Made by a program: the position numbers and the translations under genes
Assembly (NCBI GenBank): GCA_002197995.1
Contig: NGZR01000001.1
Span: 15,457,501-15,521,500 of the forward strand
Reading direction: 5' to 3'
Source: Gaeumannomyces sp. JS-464
Taxonomy: Eukaryota; Ascomycota; Sordariomycetes; Magnaporthales; Magnaporthaceae
Length of the DNA stretch: 64,000 nt
Shown: piece after piece, positions 44,916 through 58,369 of the stretch
Numbering within the stretch: the stretch's first letter is position 1
Layout: each line of letters begins with the position of its first letter
Notes under the pieces: generated by a model
Told to the model about the DNA's origin: nothing
What the model saw: only the letters and a program-made list of their open reading frames with translations
Database searches by the model: none

Positions 44916-45690
44916 GGCTCGGCATTCGTGGCCCGGCCCAACAGCTGCTTTGCGGGCGGGTGAGTCTGCGCCCCGTCTCTTGGCTTACATTCTCAGGTCC
45001 CCGAGTTTCGTCTAAGGTGGGGCGTGAGATTGCACGCTTGGAGCCGTAGAGGAGCTCGAGCGGCGCGGCAGAGTCTGTGGACGACTCGACCAGGTCTGGC
45101 CTCTGTAGCCGCAGCCGGAAGCAGTCAGTAATCATGCCATCGCCGGACTCGTGGAAGGGTGTTACCCTCCAACGAGGAAAAGCAGGATCTATGAAGCGGG
45201 CGGTGACGATGAAATTGGGAAATTTCTCCTTCCTGAAAGCGCCGCGCCTCGCGACGCCCGCTCTTGGATGCCGGGTCATCCTCCACGGCTTGTCCCTGGG
45301 CGAATCGATTTTTCCCAGCTGTCCATCACCGGAGGAGGTCCACCACGGCTCAGGATGATCGGCCATGAGCCGGGTACGACGATACTCGCCAACTAGCTCT
45401 AAATACAATGACAAATAAGTACTACTTTACAATGAACTGCTCCTTCGGCTTCGAGGTATGAAGTGAAGCATACAACGGCACGTCGACATGGGTGGGATCA
45501 CAAGATTTGGAACGCGGGTGGCGAACCGTCCATGGTAACGCTTAAGGACTGCGTCTCCAAGGGGCTATTCCTTGCATATTGCGTGTTCTGCGCACAGATC
45601 CCAGGTGAACTCCACCATTGCATTAAGGTAAAAGGCTTCCACCAATTTCCGGCAAGCTTTTTTCAAAATATAAAAACAATTATTTAATCG
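44916..45690. other. Downstream region of the HET gene; uncertain minus-strand ORF
   Basis: Normal composition. A minus-strand open frame (45414 down to 44869, overlapping the last 47 bp of the HET gene) reads ADHPEPWWTSSGDGQLGKID and KFPNFIVTARFIDPAFP, with no recognised family. Its overlap with a convincing gene and the lack of homology make it doubtful. The T-rich stretch after about 45650 marks the return of repeat sequence. Confidence 0.3.
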
Positions 45691-45976
45691 GTACCCCGGT
45701 TATGCGCATACACGGCAACCTTTTTTTAGCGGTAAATTAAATTTTTCCCTTTTTATTACGCGTTTTAAATTGGACTTTGCCCAGGGGGGACGTCCATTTG
45801 GCTTAAACGCTTGTAAAGGTCGTTTACGGGGATTTTTGCGGGAAAAACCCTCGCCGTTATCGCCGAAGTGTAACTTTTGCTTTTAATTTTCGTTAAAGGA
45901 TTAGGATTTTGGTATTACCTTTAAACCAGCTACCTGAAATCCAGCGGTTTTAACGCTTTTCCCTTTAAGTGTTACG
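45691..45976. repeat. Repeat flank at the insertion site of W
   Basis: AT-shifted sequence, no ORF. Its last bases TGTTACG continue, after removing W and one TTACG, into GGCCAAAATAGCTGCG at 52564. The original site therefore read TGTTACGGCC, the start of an X-like LTR. Confidence 0.5.
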
Positions 45977-46187
45977 TGTTATGGCACGGCCGGCCCTCAC
46001 GGGCGCTTGGGCCATGGTTGCAAAGATGGCCCTAAAATCACCTAACCAAGGACCATCGAATGCCATACTAATCTCTGTGCGCACGCGTGTCGCAACGCGT
46101 AATTGTTTTTACTTCCTTAACTTTAAATCGTAACAATAATAAAGGGTATACTGCAGCCTTGCCTCGGTTCCTATCGTTCCCGTTACA
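45977..46187 (+). repeat. 5' LTR of W (211 bp)
   Basis: TGTTATGGCACGGCCGG...TTCCCGTTACA. Less decayed than its partner at 52350 (for example GGCCCTCACGGGC here, GGCTTTTACGAGC there), so the two LTRs differ mainly by RIP. Confidence 0.92.
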
Positions 46188-46289
46188 TTATCTAAAGCTT
46201 AAACAACGGTTTTACTGCCTGGGAAAGCTTTTAAAATATCCCACCGAAACAAATTAACGAGCTTAAACGAACTGGGCGACTGGCTTTAC

Positions 46290-49000
46290 GATTACCCGAA
46301 AACGACCACCATAGCTATGTCCGCTACCGAGCGCGAAAAGCGCGCTTAAAAAGCGAAAAAGCAAATGCGCTTCGTTTTAAGCGACTTGGAGAAAGCTTTC
46401 CCCCAATCCGATAAGCAGCGAAAGTCGCTGCTGGCAATCCATTAGCAAATCACCCATTAAAATGTAAAAGGAGTTCCGCAGCTTGCAATTACAATTACGG
46501 CGGGTAATAGGGTTAATAATAACGAAAAAGAGGTCCTTTTAACCGACGAGTAGTACGAAAAAAAGGTTATCGATAAACTAAACGGAACGAGATATACTTT
46601 TACCAGTAAAAACTTAAAAGACGACCTGCATTTTAAAATCGACAATTTGGCCGTTTTAACGGGCAAATCGGGAAATAAAAACGAAAACGTAGCATTTTTT
46701 TTCCGGCCAATATCGGAAAACGGTAAAACTGCTTAGCTTAATTTTAAAAGCTTGTTAATTTAAAAACAATTTTAAACAATGGTCGAAAACCACCCAAAAG
46801 CAATATACCGGGAGCTAAAACTCCGCTCGATCGCTTAAATAGCTTTTTATACATAAGTTTTGGAATTTTATAAACTCGCTAAAAATTTTAATCGCATAAT
46901 TTAAATGGTTTATTTGGGGCAAAATGCTTCGGTAAGGAATTTCGGGATTACGTTTGCCCAACTCCGTTACCAGCCTCGACGGATTTAAAAAACCAGCAAC
47001 GAATTAACGAATTTATAAACCAAATAATGGCTTTACAAAATATTATAACGACCAAAAATGCCACGTTAGCTAATTGCGCGAAGCAATTAATAGCGCGACG
47101 CGATTAAACCCCCGGCTTAAATAGTACGAACTAAAAAGGAAAACGCTAAAAGGCCAAAATAAAAAATCCTTCGGAGTTTTACGGAAACCTTGCTACGAAT
47201 AAAATAACTTTTAAATATTAGCACCGATAAATTAAAAACAAAATTTAAATCGATAAAAAAAAGTGGACCGACCCCGAAAAGTTCGCTTACGTATTCGGCC
47301 GTTTAGCAAATTAAACAGTTTTAATGCTACTGTTTATACCCGAAATATTTACCCCGATCGCTTTCGCATTTACGACGAGCTAATAAACCACTTTTAAAAA
47401 AAGCATTATAATAAAAACGCGAAGGTTAAAACCTACGCGGATTTTAAAAAGCTAATTATAAAAACCGGAAATAAATTCCCCGATTTTAAAAATAATTTTA
47501 TACGTTTCGTTAAAAAATGTAAAGTTTTTCGAACGAATTAAAAGCGCGAAATTTACGATCGTTTTACGTTTAGCTTTCGAATTTAAATTATTCGAAAATA
47601 TATTAACCAAAGCGTTATATTTAAGGAATTTTATCGTTAAATATAAAAGTTTTCCTTTTAATATAAGCGAATGCGTAAAAAAAAAGCCGCAATTAAAGGA
47701 AAAAAAAAGCAATATAGGAAGGCAGCCCGGCATTTGCTTTTAAATTTCGTAAAACCTTTAATAAACTTTCGCAAGCTTTTACCGCAAACGCCGCTACTCG
47801 CTTACCTCGCGAGGAAATGGCCCGCTTTTTTTAAAAAAAAAACGCTATTTTAATTGCAAAAAAACCGAATATCGCACCCGCGAATGCCTTTCGCGCGATA
47901 AAAACATTAACGAAGCCCGAATTAACAAAATCCTGGCTAAATATTACCCGTTTAAATTAAATAAAAAGTGCTTTAATAAGGGCAACGGTAGTAAAGCCGA
48001 GTTAAAAAACTAACGACTTTAAAAAAAGTAAATTCCCTTTTAAAAAACGTATCGGCATAATGGAAAACTATAAAAGGAAAGTTGCTTTTTAACTTTTTTT
48101 ATAAATATTTGGGTGGCAACTTGTTTACGTTACTTAGTACCATATCGTTTAATGGATTTTTTTTTCCACATAAAGCTTAATTAATACGGAAGCAAATGGT
48201 TATTTTTTCGTTAACCTACGCACGGTAAAAAAAGCGAGGAAACTATTTAAAACTACCCGCTTTAATAATTTTATCTTACAAATAATCGAAAGTTACAGCG
48301 GAAAAGGAGCATAAGCGGTAAACGTAGCGGTAATCGCGCATTTCCGGATTTAACGCCGAACGTTTTATAACGTTCCCTTACTGGTTTTAAATATAAAGCA
48401 AAATTTAATAATTAGGTTAAAGTTTTTAAAAAGTTACGATATTTTCCCCAATTATCGGCGACGGAAACTTTTATTTAACGATAACGCTAACCTTTCGACC
48501 CCCGAGTTATAAAACATCGCAATAAATAATTTTCCCACGCTAACCCGCTGCTTATAAAAGTTTTACGATAAAAAGGTTCGCCGGAAAAAGGCCTTAATAA
48601 AAGCGGAAAATAAAAGGAAAAAAACGGCAAAAATGCGCTATTTAAAGTGCGGCGACATATTAATAAGCTAAAAGCGATTATTTAAAAACCTTTAACTAAT
48701 AAAAAGCCCTCGTTAAAAACACTACTAATAAAGTTAATGCCCCGACTAACCGCCGGTTCGAGGCTAAAATCGCGATTACGGCCGGAACGAAACGAAAGGT
48801 TTTAAGCTTTAACATAAGCCCTATCCCCGACTAAGAACTTTATTTCCGCCGCGGGAAAGCCGAGCCCCGGTAAAGCGCAAAACCAGCCGAAAATTTAAGT
48901 TTAAAAAAACGCGCACGAAAAGTACACTTTAAAAAAAACGCCGTAAGTTAATATAAAAACCGCGCGGTTAATACCGCTTTTATCAATACAATAGGCTTAA
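46290..49000 (+). pseudogene. Gag relic of W
   Basis: Reads YEKKVIDKLNGTRYTF (46550-46600), DPEKFAYVFGRL near 47270-47310, AKVKTYADFKKLIIKT near 47420-47470, and a knuckle-like NCKKTEYRTRECLSRDKN near 47853-47910, followed by INEARINKILAKYYP. This matches the Ty3/gypsy gag order with a CCHC knuckle whose second Cys and His have changed. Several long stretches are open, but stops interrupt every 50-80 codons. Confidence 0.75.
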
Positions 49001-49019
49001 TGCAAATCGTAACGCGGCA

Positions 49020-52000
49020 TAAAGCTCCCCTAATAATAACCAGCCTATTCGAAATTAGCCGGCTTATTAAAAGCAAAAGGGATAATTAAAAAAATCGAAA
49101 GTTAATGCCGCACGATAAAAAAAAGCTCCGATAACGAGTAAAAATGCTAATGCTTCCCGAATACCACGAAATGCTAAACGTATTTAGCAAAGCGAAATTT
49201 AACCAATTTTTACCGCTCCGCTTTAAAATCGACCATTAAATCGAATTAAAAAAGGAACGCGACGCCGGCGAGTTAAGTTACTTCCCGCTATATAAAATGT
49301 CCGCCGAAAAATTGGAAGCGTATCGGCAATACATTACCGACAATTTGCATAAAGGGTTTATCGAGGCCAGTAACGCATTTTTTGCCGCACTTATTCTATT
49401 TGCGAGGAAAGCGGACGGTAGTTTACGGCTATGCGTGGATTATAAAAAGCTTAATGCGATAACTAAAAGGACGTATATCCGTTACCTTTAATCGAAGAGA
49501 TTTTAACTAAATATTAAACGCTAAGTTTTTTACTAAAATAAATATCCGTTAAACCTTTTACAAAATTAAAATAAAGCCGGAAGCTAAGAAATTAACAACG
49601 TTCCGCATACGTTACGGGACTTTTAAATATAACGTAATGCCTTTTGGGCTTACGAACGGCCCGGCGACGTTTTAAAGGTTTATTAACAGCATTTAATAAA
49701 ATATTTGGATAACTTTTACGCCGCTTATATCGACGATATTATCATTTGGTCGTTAACTTTAAAGTAATACCGAAAGCACGTGTTTAAAATGTTACGAAAG
49801 TTAAAAAAGGCCGGTTTTTAAGCTAACTTAAAAAAATGCGAGTTTTACGTCGAAAAAACGAAATTTTTAAGCTTTATTATCGAAATATCTGGAATTAAAG
49901 TTAACTTTAAAAAAATTTTAATAGTGAAAAACTAAAAGGCTTTAAAGTTTTTAAAAAAGGTTTAATTTTTTTTTGGCTTTTGCAACTTTTACCGCAAATT
50001 CGTCCCAAAATACAGCCAAATCGCCAAACCTTTAACCAATTTAACGAAAAAAGGCGAAACGTTTAAATGGACGAAACCAAAAGCAAAATCCTTTAAAAAG
50101 CTTAAACGCCGACTGTTGCACGCCCCAGTGCTTAAGCATTACGAACAAAACCGGCAAACCCGGGTAAAAACGGATGCCTTCGACGGGGTTTTAGCAAGCG
50201 TACTATCCTAAAAGCACGAAAACGGGTGGCATTCGACTGCGTTCTTTTCCGAAACGATGCACGAAACCGAGCTTAACTATTTTATCCACGATAAAAAGCT
50301 ATTGGCAATAATGCGAGCGCTTAAGCATTGGAAAGCGAAATTCGTAAAATTGCAAGCTAAAAAGTTCCTCGTTATTACGGACCATTAAGCGTTAAAATAT
50401 TTCGGGACGAAAAAACATTTAAACGCTAAGCAAGCCGCTTAGTTAAACCTATTTTTCTAATACCGCTTTAAAATTACTTATCGCTTTGGATCCGAAAATG
50501 CCGCGGCGGACGTGCTAATAAAAAAACGGAGGAAATAAGGTTTTAAAAGGAAAAAAAAGAAAGCTAAGCGGTATTAAGCGATATTTGCCCCGACATTACG
50601 AAAGGCTCGGAAAACCTGCTATTCGTATTGGAAACGCCCACTTCGAAAACGTCGAAATTAAAAAAGCTGTTCGAAATAATTTTATCGAACCGATTGCTAA
50701 AAGCAAACCTTAAAGCGCTTTTTTTGGAAAAGTACCGAGTTAAAGCTAAAAAAGGACGGAAAGGGTAAATTTTGCTTAGCGATTCGGAAAAGCTAAACTA
50801 TTAATATATTTTTATAAAAATAATTGGTCGTTTTTATTTTGGAAAACGCAATATAGCTAGCGAAGTTATTACGGAAACATACGGCTAAGTTACGACCGCA
50901 TACCCGGGACGTAACAAAACGAAAAGGCTCGTTAGTAAAAAGTACTAATAGCCCGGATTAAATGCAAATATTAATTAATTCGTAGCCAATTGCAATTGCA
51001 AATCCGCGAAAATACTTAAAAATAAAACGCCCGGGTTACTGCACCCCCTCCCTCCTTTTATGCGCGCTTAGCAATATATAGTCGTCGATTTTAAAAGCAT
51101 ATTTAAAAATAAGAAAAAGTACGATAACGCGCTAGTAATAGTGGATTATTTAACTAAACGTTTATAAACGATCCTTTGCAATAGAAGGTTACAGGGGTTA
51201 ACAGCGGCAAAGCTATACTATAAAGGACTATACCGGGTGTACGGGTTGCTTTTAACCGTCGGATCCGATCGGCCCCCAGTTTGTTTCCGATTTTACTAAC
51301 GAATTATCGAAGATTTTAGGCGTAAATTAAAAGCTGTTCTCGTCCGGCCACTTTTAATCGGCAGGATAAACCGAAATTATAAACTAATATTTAAATTAAC
51401 GTTTACGCTTATTCGTAAACCATTTTTAGGATAACTGGTTAACCTTTTTGCCCGCTTTTAACCTGGTTTAAACAACACTTCCGTATAAATCGCTGGGGGT
51501 ATATCACTTTTCGAAATGTCGATAAGCTTTCCGTACTTTCCGTATTGGATTAAGCCCGTCGAACGACGTTTAAAAGGTTAACGGCACAGGAGAAAATGTT
51601 ACGAGGAAATGCGCAAAAAGCGGCGAAAAAGTTGTTAAAATTTAGCGAAAAAGCCTAAAAGTTATTACTTCGGGTTTAGGAAAAAACAACCATCCAAATT
51701 AACAAACATCGTCGAGTTTCGGATTTCGAGGTAAGTAACGAAATCCTAATTATTAAAAAAAACTAAGCGACGAATAGGCCTAATAATAAGCTCGATTTCC
51801 TGCTAATTAAAAGGTTATACCGGATTATAGCTTTTAAAAGTTACTATATAAGCTAAAAGTTTTTTAAAAATGGAAAAAAACGAGGGTTTTTATACGGATA
51901 AGTTAAAGCGATTTTTAAACAACCTTTTACCGAAACAAAAGCTAAAACGACCTAAATTAAAAACCGTTAACGGCGAAGAGGAATAAAAGCTAAAAACTAT

Positions 52001-52340
52001 CCTATTATCGAAGCTATATTACGAACGCTTCCAATACCAAATGCAATAGCGAAGTTAAAACCTCGACCTTAACTTTTATAACGCCGCTGCTTTTAAAAAC
52101 GCGGCCACCTCGTTTAAAGCATATTACGAGGAGTACCCGGATAAGCTAAGCCCGCCGAAACGACTGCAAATTTGGCTGGAAACCGCCGAAAAGGACGCTT
52201 TCGCAAAAGATCACGCCGATAATAACAAACCAGCCGACGGCGGGATTAAGCAAAGGTTGCAACGAAGAATGCCGAAGCGTTAAAAAAAGAAATCGTTAAA
52301 AAAGAACCGCACAACCGTTTCTTTTCGGCCCTCCTGGAAA
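49020..52340 (+). pseudogene. Pol relic of W: RT, RNase H, integrase, C-terminal chromodomain-like tail
   Basis: RT begins near 49290 with MSAEKLEAYRQYITDNLHKG and LFARKADGSLRLCVDYKKLN (open 49297-49491). The active site at 49726-49737 is still YIDD. RNase H at 49960-50500 includes FCNFYRKFVPKYSQIAKPL and ETELNYFIHDKKLLAIMRA. Integrase core at 51070-51560 includes VVDFKS, YDNALVIVDYLTKR and YRVYGLLLTVGSDRPP. A C-terminal region 51990-52190 (LYYERFQYQMQ, KAYYEEYPDKLSPPKRLQIW) resembles the chromodomain-type tail of fungal gypsy elements. Disabled by stops. Confidence 0.85.
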
Positions 52341-52349
52341 GGGGGGTAA

Positions 52350-52560
52350 TGTTATAGCACGGCCGGCTTTTACGAGCGCTTGGGCTATAGTTGCAAAGAT
52401 AGCCCTAAAGTTAATTAACTAAAAACCATCGGATGCTATACTAATCTTTGTGCGCACGCGTGTCGCAACGCGCAATTGTTTTTACTTTTTTAGCTTTAAA
52501 TCGTAACAATAATAAAAGGTATATTGCAGCCTTGCTTCGGTTCCTATCGTTCTCGTTACA
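52350..52560 (+). repeat. 3' LTR of W (211 bp)
   Basis: TGTTATAGCACGGCCGG...TTCTCGTTACA, followed by the duplicated TTACG. Confidence 0.92.
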
Positions 52561-52565
52561 TTACG

Positions 52566-53040
52566 GCCAAAATAGCTGCGAAGCAAAAAGGAGTAAACAC
52601 GGACCAGGGTTAAAACCCCGGGGTTAAAAGTTAAGTAAGCAAATTTAAAATTTGTAAATAAAATAACAAATTTACAAATTTATAAACAAAACGATAAAGT
52701 TTAAAACTTTGCGAAAATTATTATTAGTTATATTTGCCGTTATATCTGTAAAAACCTCGGTGCCTTTGCTGTTTTATATACATGTAAAAACCTTTAAACT
52801 TATCTCCGGGTGCGAACCGCATCCGGCTCGGTAGCTTGGGAATAAAAACCATATTTGCTTTTCGTATACGGTTTTTGCTATGTTAAACAATGGTGCCGTT
52901 TGCTTAATTCTTGCGATTGCTTTTAAAGGTTCCATCGCGAAAGCGTCCTTATAATTAATAGTAATAATAAAAAAATACGCAAAGGAAAAACTGTAAAAAA
53001 TGCATATTGCGCTTAAATAGCGCCCCAATGTCGGGTTTTC
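52566..53040. repeat. Remnant of an X-like LTR and unassigned repeat sequence
   Basis: 52566-52720 has the aaatttgtaaataaa tandem style of X LTRs and follows the reconstructed start TGTTACGGCC. A minus-strand open stretch 52774-53028 contains MEPLKAIARIKQTAPLFNIA and YEKQIWFLF, with no family recognised. Confidence 0.4.
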
Positions 53041-55070
53041 TTTTTTTATAATAATTTTAATAATGGTGGTGTTAATTCGGTTAATTACGGCGGTTTAATT
53101 ATCCGCGTTCGAGGTTTTTCGGTTCCGCTTCGGTGCTTAATCGCGTAATTGCTTCGTAAAGTTCGAGGGTCGTAATTAACATCGGGTAACTCGACGTAAT
53201 TGTGTTATTCGCTTCCGGAAATAACGCTATTTGTATCGTGCTTTTCGGTTATGCTTTTATTTCCTTCCGGGTGCGGGTTTCCATCGTTCCTTCCCCTTTT
53301 ACTTCCAAAAGTTTTTGCCTTTTTTTTCGCCCTTTTTTAATCTTTTTGTTATAACTTTTAATTTTTTTTTCCCACCTTTGTTCTTAATTTTCGCGCATCC
53401 TGCCGCCCGCGTTTTTACACCTGCCTTCCCGCGCTTCGTTCCCTTTCCGGCTTTTATCTTCCTACATTATAGCTCCCAAAAACAAAACTCCCCGTTCTCC
53501 TCGCGGCGGCGCGCGCGTAATGCGCGCGGCGGCCATAGCGGCAGCGGTAGTGGTGGCGGCCTTGCGCTGCTCCTCCTCGTAATAATCGCGACGAGCACCC
53601 ATTTTCCAGCTTTAACGATAACGACGATTCCAAAGCCGGCGTTACTTCGAACCCCCGCGTTAAAACTATAAGTGCGGTTTTACACCGCTTCGTTCCTTGT
53701 TTTTTTACTAATTTTTTTTTTTCCTTTAGCTTTACCGTTTATACTATTAAAAGGAGTATAAGGCGGCGATCGCTATTTTTTTAGGTTATATTTTTTACAA
53801 TTCGATAATGTATATCTTTCGTATCGTTCCCTTTTTTATCCCGCTTCGCTAACTTTTTAGGCTTATTTGCAAAATTTGTGTTAACTATATCCAGCGTTTC
53901 GCTAACGGCATTAATAATGCCGGCGCCGTTCGAGGATGCTATTACAAAGCTTATATATTTTTTATTTGCTCCGCCTTTTTTTTTGCTCGGTTCCGGTCGT
54001 ACTAACTTTTATTTTTAGCTTTTCGCGTTTTAATTTGTGTAAAGTACGCCTTTTCGCGCGGTGTTTACGTTTAAATTTGTTATTTTTTTTCCTTTTTTTT
54101 TATTGCATTTTTTTATTGCTAATTTATCGGTTCCGTTTTAATAGCTTCCCGTTAATATTAAAAATTAGGTTTACGGCGTTTTTCGTGCTTATTAGCGTTA
54201 TATCCAGTCCTTTTTTAAAATTGCTACCGATTTGGAAAATATTTTAACAAAAGTCGCTTATACCGCTAAGGTTTATAGCGGTTTTATTCCGGTGCTATAT
54301 GCTTTATTACTAATGCTTTTTTCCAACTTCGTTATATTACTTTAAAGCACGCTATCGCCGGCTACGTTCGATTTGCGAAAGATATCGGGAAGCGGTTCGG
54401 CGTCCCTTTTAATGCTAGGTTTTCGCGCTCGTTCCTTTTTAGCTTAAAAAGCGCTTTTACTGCTATAATTGCATTTAGTGGCTTGGGTTTCGTTCGCTCC
54501 CTTTTCGGCAATATAGTGCTTTTAACGCAAGCCATATCGAGTTAAGCTTTTAAAATTATTAATGCGTAAAATTCGTTTAACCGTATTTAAATAAAGGCAT
54601 TAGCTTTAAAACGGGCTAAAATACGGGTTTATCGATGTTTTTTTTATATCGCTATTTTCTTTCGGTTCGCTAACCTTTTTATTTGCTAAATGTCCTTTAT
54701 GCAAAATCCTTTTAATTTTACTTTCGGTCGGATTTTAGCTAAATGTTAAAAGGATGTTATTAACAAAATGTCGAGGAAAATAGGTAAAAATGGAAATAAT
54801 TAGCTTAGTTAGTTCCTTTCCGGTTACGGCTCGCATATAAAGTGTTAACGTCGGTTTACTTTTTTTTCCCTTCGTTTTTTAATGGGGTATTTTCGTTTAG
54901 CGTTTTATGGTTATTTATGGTTCGGTTTTTTTCCGGCTTAATAGCGTTCCTTTTTTTCCTTTTTTTTTTTACGCGTTTTCCTTTTACTTTTTTTATTGCC
55001 TTAAAATTTATTAGTTTTTTAATTTTAAATATTATGCGTGTTGTTTTTTAAATGGTATATTTTTTATTTT
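53040..55070. other. T-rich region downstream of the LINE, with a GC-rich low-complexity patch
   Basis: Mostly T-rich on plus, consistent with decayed minus-strand LINE 3' sequence. At 53470-53680 there is an abrupt GC-rich segment. There the plus strand can be read as IAPKNKTPRSPRGGARVMRA, an alanine-rich run, then NNRDEHPFSSFNDNDDSKAG in a second frame. This may be the start of an unrelated repeat-borne gene, but no family is recognised. Confidence 0.35.
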
Positions 55071-58000
55071 TTATAGCTCGAAATATACTTTTCGGCTATC
55101 CGTTTATGCTATCCCGGTATTATCCCGCTGTTTATCCTAACAAATATATTAGGTTAATACGTGTTATGCTATTTTCTTTTATTCGTTACCGCATTTGCAT
55201 AGCGGCGTTACCGCGTTAAACACGTTTTTACTAAATAGGAAAGCATTTAAGCTTAGCTTTTCCGTTTTAACTTAAATTACTATTAAGCTATATGCTTTTG
55301 GCATTTTTTCGTAATACTTAACCATTTCTTTCGTAAATAAGGGGTTATCCGCTAAGCACGCGATTTTATACCGGTTTGCTTTTTTACCGCTTTCGTCGAA
55401 CTGGTAACTTTTAACTTCCATTCCATTATTACGTTAGGGTTTTAGCGTTTCGCGTATTTATATTTAAATTTTTTTTCGTTTTCGCGGGGGATTGGTTTAC
55501 GTTTTGGTTCCGGGGTTGTTTTAGGTTGGTTTTAGCGTTCCATTTATTCCCTTTTTGTTTAGCCGCTTTAAAAGTGTGGTTTTTTGCTCCGTTCCCGGTA
55601 TTTTAACCTTTTAAATCGGCCCGCTACTTTCGTTATCGCTTTGTTAATCCGTTATATTATTTTAATTTCCAACCATTTATTTTTATATTAATTACCCTTT
55701 CGTTTAAGTATAAATTTAAAAGTAGCACGTAAGTTTTTATTTCCAAGTGGGTTAATAACGTCGTTTTATATGCTCCGGCTACCACTTTAAAGTATATTCG
55801 CTATTTTTTTGCTAACTTTTTAACTGCGCTTCGAAGCCGCCCCCGTGGTTCGGTTAAAAAGTAATATGTTACGGCTTTATACGCTATCGCGCTTTTGCAT
55901 ATTATTGCGTATAATTGTTTCGCTTTAACGAAACTGCTTTTTTACGTTACCGTTGCGAGTTTTATTATCGCTAATTATTATTTTTCCTATTTGCCTTTCG
56001 CTTATTTAATATAAGCCTTAAAATTTAATTTATAATCCAATTAAATTTTAAAAAATTTCGCCGCTAGCGATGGTTATACGTAGGTAATTCCGGTACGGAC
56101 CCGGGTTTAATCCAAAGCTTTGGTAAAATGCAATAGCTCGGTTTTTAATACGTTAAATGTTATTTTTGTTATTTTTGCCTACGTTTGGCATACGTTTTAA
56201 GCTTTTTCAATAGTCGTATTATTTCCGCTATAATACTTTTTATTACTAAAAGGTTAATATCGTTAGCGAAGTTAACTATTATTATTTTTGGGATTTTTTC
56301 CAGCTTATCGTATAATAACGCGATGTAAAGGATAAATAATATAAATAATAATGGTAATCCTTGCGAAACTTTTACAATTACTAGTATTAGCGTTAACGTA
56401 TTTTCGTTAAACCGAAACCGGGCCGTTTTATTTATAAGCTAGCTTTTAATTCATTTAATTATTTTGGTAAAAATCCTTGCTTTCGCATTATATTAAGCAA
56501 TTTAATATAGTTAATATTATTAAATGCTTTTAATAAGTCGAATTGCAATAGCGAGGTTATAACGCCGTAATTCCACGCTATTATTACTATGTTTATCATT
56601 TGTTTAATAGCAAATTCGGTGTTGCGTTTTTCTTTATTACCCATTTGTTTTTCCGGTAAAAATCCCTTTTTTTCGCTTCGTTAGCGATCCGTTTTCCTAC
56701 TATAACTTTTATAACTTTAAAAATGGACGAAAAAAGTGCGATTGGTTTTTATCCTTCCGTTATTTTCCTATTTTTTATACTTTTGCTTAGCTTTAGCAGC
56801 ATTACTATAAGTGCGTTTTAAAACGCTTTGGGAAATATTCGAAATTAAAACTGGCTTAGCTATTTTAAATATAGCTTTTTAGCATAATTAACCGCATGCT
56901 TTTAGGAGTTCGTTTAGTAAGTTATCCGCTTTCGGGGCTTTTTAGTTTTGCGTTCTTTTTAAAGCCGTTAATACGTCGCCGCTTTCCGGGTTTACCATAT
57001 GTTTTATTAGGAACGCGTAATAAAACGTGTCGTCGTTAAACGTAGTATTTGTAATATCGGTTAAATCCGTTTCCGGGCTAAGGTAAAACTTGGCCGTTAA
57101 AGCTATTGCTTTATTTGCGTGGGTATTAGCTGGTTTTTGGTTACCGTTTCCTAATCGATGCAAATCCGGTAATTTGGTTGGATTTCGTTTTTTGTAATTG
57201 CGTAATTTCGCTTACCGTTTTACGTTCCAAAAGGTGGCTTTTTTTTCTTTTATTTTTAATGCTTTTTTAATAAACTTTTTCCAATACGCGTTAACCGCTT
57301 TCCTTTTTTCCTTTATAAAAGCTTTGTTTGCTATTTTTAGTTCGTTATAGCTATCCTATGTTTTTAACCTCGTATATGCGCGCCGGCACCTTTTCGTTTT
57401 TTTAACGAGTTTAGTAAATTTTAAGTTTTAATACGGTGCTAACTTAAAACTGGTTAATAATTTCCTTTTTAATGCTAGCTCGTTAGCGATTAGGGTTAAT
57501 TGGTTTATTAATACGTTTATTTGGTTATTAATATTTTTCGGTATTTCCATATTTTTAATTTTAATATGCTATATAGCTAGTTGTAATGCTTTTTTTTAAT
57601 CGTTTTTTATATTAGTGTTTACTTTTTTTCATACCCATTTTTCGGCGGTTTTTTGCCGGAGCGGCTTCGTTTTAATATTAATTAAAATCATTTAAAAATA
57701 GTAATCCGATCCCCTTATTTCGTCGTTTTTACTTTTATATTTTACGGTTAACGCGTCGGATATTTATGCATAGTTAATTATGCTTTTTCGTTTGCTAAAT
57801 CTTTTTTTCGTTACCTTTTCGTAAAATGTTGCAAATTCGAGTTTCCATTAGTACGTTAACGATAATAATACATTTGCTTTTTCGTTTCGTTTATTATAAA
57901 CGTCCCATATAAAGTAATGTATATTAAAATCCCCCATAAGCACGGCGTAATATCGTAGTAATTGCGCTTCGATTTTTATTAATAGCGTATATTACTTTTT

Positions 58001-58326
58001 TAATGCTTTTAAATCCGGCGAATATATTAAGTAAATATCGATTTTTTAATAGGGTTTATAATTTACTGTTATTTAATCGTATTCGCTTTAGCTTTTTTAC
58101 GATACGAGGTTTAGCCGTTAATAAACGTATAGTGCTGCGTTTAAGCGGTTATTAGCTTAATAGTAAACCACCTCGTATTTGCACTTTGCTAATCTTTTTA
58201 GGTTTTTATATCGGTCCAACTCCGGCTTTTATATAGCTATTATATCGTATTTTTTCCTGCTAAATAGTAAAATATTTCCTTTTTCGCTCCCTTTCCTATA
58301 TTCCAATATAATATCGAAATTACCAT
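55071..58326 (-). pseudogene. ORF2 relic of a Tad-like LINE (endonuclease, RT, C-terminal zinc motif)
   Basis: Minus reading of about 1085 codons. It starts at ATG 58326 with MVISILYWNIGKGAKKEILY, like the apurinic endonuclease start of Tad/I-type LINEs. Reverse transcriptase blocks: SLLQFDLLKAFNNINYIKLL (56459-56644) and the active-site region decayed to FANDINLLV near 56255-56290. The C-terminus near 55180-55260 reads FNAVTPLCKCGNE...HVLT, the zinc-like motif at the end of this LINE type. Stops are of RIP type. Confidence 0.8.
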
Positions 58327-58369
58327 GCGGGTTTTTTTAAGCCTTTTAGTGCGTTTTATAAACTAATGC

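Larger units (their letters stand above)
45977..52560 (+). mobile_element. Gypsy retrotransposon W, complete
   Basis: Two 211-bp LTRs (45977-46187, 52350-52560) flanked by identical 5-bp duplications TTACG (45972-45976, 52561-52565). A polypurine tract GGAAAGGGGGG (52337-52347) lies just before the 3' LTR. Total 6584 bp. Gag and pol are on plus, all in order but with RIP-type stops. The family is distinct from X and Y. Confidence 0.93.

Noticed and set aside
53936..54247. Plus-strand Phe/Leu-rich open frame resembling a membrane protein
   Set aside because: Such frames arise easily in T-rich RIP-decayed DNA; no start context or homology.
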